Shown piece by piece: positions 13,629 to 14,575 of a stretch of DNA of 14,575 nucleotides. The position numbers and the translations under genes were made by a program. Source of the DNA: an uncultured Desulfomonile sp. Its GTDB lineage: Bacteria > Desulfobacterota > Desulfomonilia > Desulfomonilales > Desulfomonilaceae. Position 1 is the first letter of the stretch, and each line of letters opens with the position of its first letter. Below the pieces are notes generated by a model. The model was not told the DNA's origin. It searched no databases and worked only from the letters and a program-made list of their open reading frames with translations. The stretch is taken from contig CAIXMD010000158.1 of assembly GCA_903920415.1 (NCBI GenBank), positions 1 through 14,575 on the forward strand. Direction: 5' to 3'.

Positions 13629-14575
13629 TCAGGAGGCGACTATTTTTTCAGTATAGGCACCGCCCAACACGTCTCCCCTGTTAACTATGACCCAGTCGAA
13701 TATGTCCCCGTCATTGAGCTTCACTAGGCTCCCCTTTTGCAAGTCTTTTCTCAAGACAGGCGAGTTTTGCAAGAATCCCACCAGCGACCCGCCGCTCCAC
13801 GCATTGAGAGAAACCCACATCCACTCGTACTCTCCGCCTTGGGCGGGAAACCCTACTTTCACCGCGTGTACCTGCCCCTCGGCGTTGCGGCTTCGGCGAA
13901 AACTCTTTTTAAAAACCGTAAGATTGTGAAGTGCTTTATTGTGTGCATCCAACATCTTCGTTCTCAAATCCCCGGTTTCCTCAGCGGATTGTTCTTCCTC
14001 CGAGGAGGAGTCCGGGAAAGACTGGGGTCCGGAAGTGAGCCGAAGCTTTTTCATCACATCATTCGCGGAATCTGGGCCTGTTGCTTCAATACCCACCATA
14101 GACGGTATAATTCTGAGACTTCCGACGGGAAAATGGCCTTCCTCATCGGGTTCTCGTCTTTCCACATGGAACTGTAAAGATGAATTAGGTACAGCCACCG
14201 GCGAACTGATTCCCGTGCTCTTTTGACGGGCTTTCACAAGAATTGATGCTGCCATAACCATAAATTTTCGCGCAGTGGATGCTAATTCACTGGATATTCC
14301 CTCCATCTCCAGGTCGGGCAACCCGAACTTCTGCATCCCATGACTATGAATCCAAATGTACTTCCCTTCGTCCAGAACTTCAAAATTGACTTGTAACTCG
14401 ATCAGATTTTCTTCAGGATTCTGGACGTAGTCCGTCCATTGATCGATCCCCCACAGTGTGTGAGATACTGCATCTTGAACCACACCGCCGGTTAATCGGC
14501 GCGCGGCCTCGACGAACTTAACCATGAAGATCAAAGGGTTTACTAGGGGACGATTCGCGTACGAAAGCCTGACAC
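13629..14575 (-). CDS. DUF2314-domain protein, 5' end outside the window
   Basis: The last 85 or so residues match the DUF2314 (YegJ-like) pattern: VHAVKVGF, a W-rich EYEWMWVSL, then GSLVGFLQNSPV and a KLNDGDIFDWVIVN stretch before GGAY. The preceding part (HSHGMQKFGLPDLEM and flanking sequence) resembles domains found next to DUF2314 in uncharacterised cytoplasmic proteins, possibly DUF4261-like. A Ser/Glu-rich linker separates the two. The frame is open to the window edge. An in-frame ATG at 14523-14525 has no ribosome binding site and would cut into the N-terminal domain, so the true start is probably beyond 14575. Function is unknown. It lies about 350 bp upstream of hdrC with a promoter between, so it is probably not part of that operon. 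Confidence 0.7.
   Translation of the reverse strand, partial: VRLSYANRPLVNPLIFMVKFVEAARRLTGGVVQDAVSHTLWGIDQWTDYVQNPEENLIELQVNFEVLDEGKYIWIHSHGMQKFGLPDLEMEGISSELASTARKFMVMAASILVKARQKSTGISSPVAVPNSSLQFHVERREPDEEGHFPVGSLRIIPSMVGIEATGPDSANDVMKKLRLTSGPQSFPDSSSEEEQSAEETGDLRTKMLDAHNKALHNLTVFKKSFRRSRNAEGQVHAVKVGFPAQGGEYEWMWVSLNAWSGGSLVGFLQNSPVLRKDLQKGSLVKLNDGDIFDWVIVNRGDVLGGAYTEKIVAS

Overview
The window (about 14.6 kb, roughly half G+C) looks like part of the chromosome of a strictly anaerobic bacterium. The gene content is flavin/iron-sulfur electron-transfer proteins of the heterodisulfide reductase (Hdr) family, a MetV/MetF methylenetetrahydrofolate reductase, a branched-chain-amino-acid-type ABC transporter and an acyl-CoA synthetase. 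This combination suggests a Desulfobacterota-type sulfate reducer or syntroph, or less likely an acetogen. The taxonomy is an inference from gene content only. I see no tRNA, rRNA, insertion sequence or CRISPR array.

Layout. At the left edge, on the plus strand, is the 3' end of a LivF-type ATPase gene (2-220). All other genes are on the minus strand, so the reading order is right to left. At the right edge is a DUF2314-domain protein whose 5' end lies outside the window (13629-14575). A gap of about 350 bp with a good sigma-70-like promoter (13319-13347) precedes hdrC (12723-13277), hdrB (11748-12599), a giant hdrA of 1475 codons (7278-11705) and mvhD (6799-7260). A second gap with another sigma-70-like promoter (6544-6572) precedes metV (5829-6506), metF (4967-5860), a short HdrA-like flavoprotein (3717-4958) and a QmoB-like HdrA-remnant/ferredoxin/MvhD fusion (2131-3720). 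The genes from metV to this fusion overlap or nearly touch. After a 122-bp leader rich in small hairpins comes an AMP-forming acyl-CoA synthetase (419-2008), which converges on the transporter gene.

How the genes fit together. HdrCBA, MvhD and MetVF are the six subunits described for the Moorella-type methylenetetrahydrofolate reductase complex of the Wood-Ljungdahl methyl branch. The window therefore probably encodes such a complex, used reductively or, in a complete oxidizer, in reverse. Three things set it apart. First, HdrA is a double HdrA with a complete GltD/NfnB-like NAD(P)H-FAD module inserted in its first half, so one polypeptide carries three recognisable dinucleotide-binding flavin modules. 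Second, two further HdrA/Qmo-like proteins follow metF in the same run of genes. Third, MetF has Arg where the family's catalytic Glu is expected. No membrane (QmoC/HdrE-like) subunit or hydrogenase is encoded here, so the assembly is either soluble or relies on partners elsewhere.
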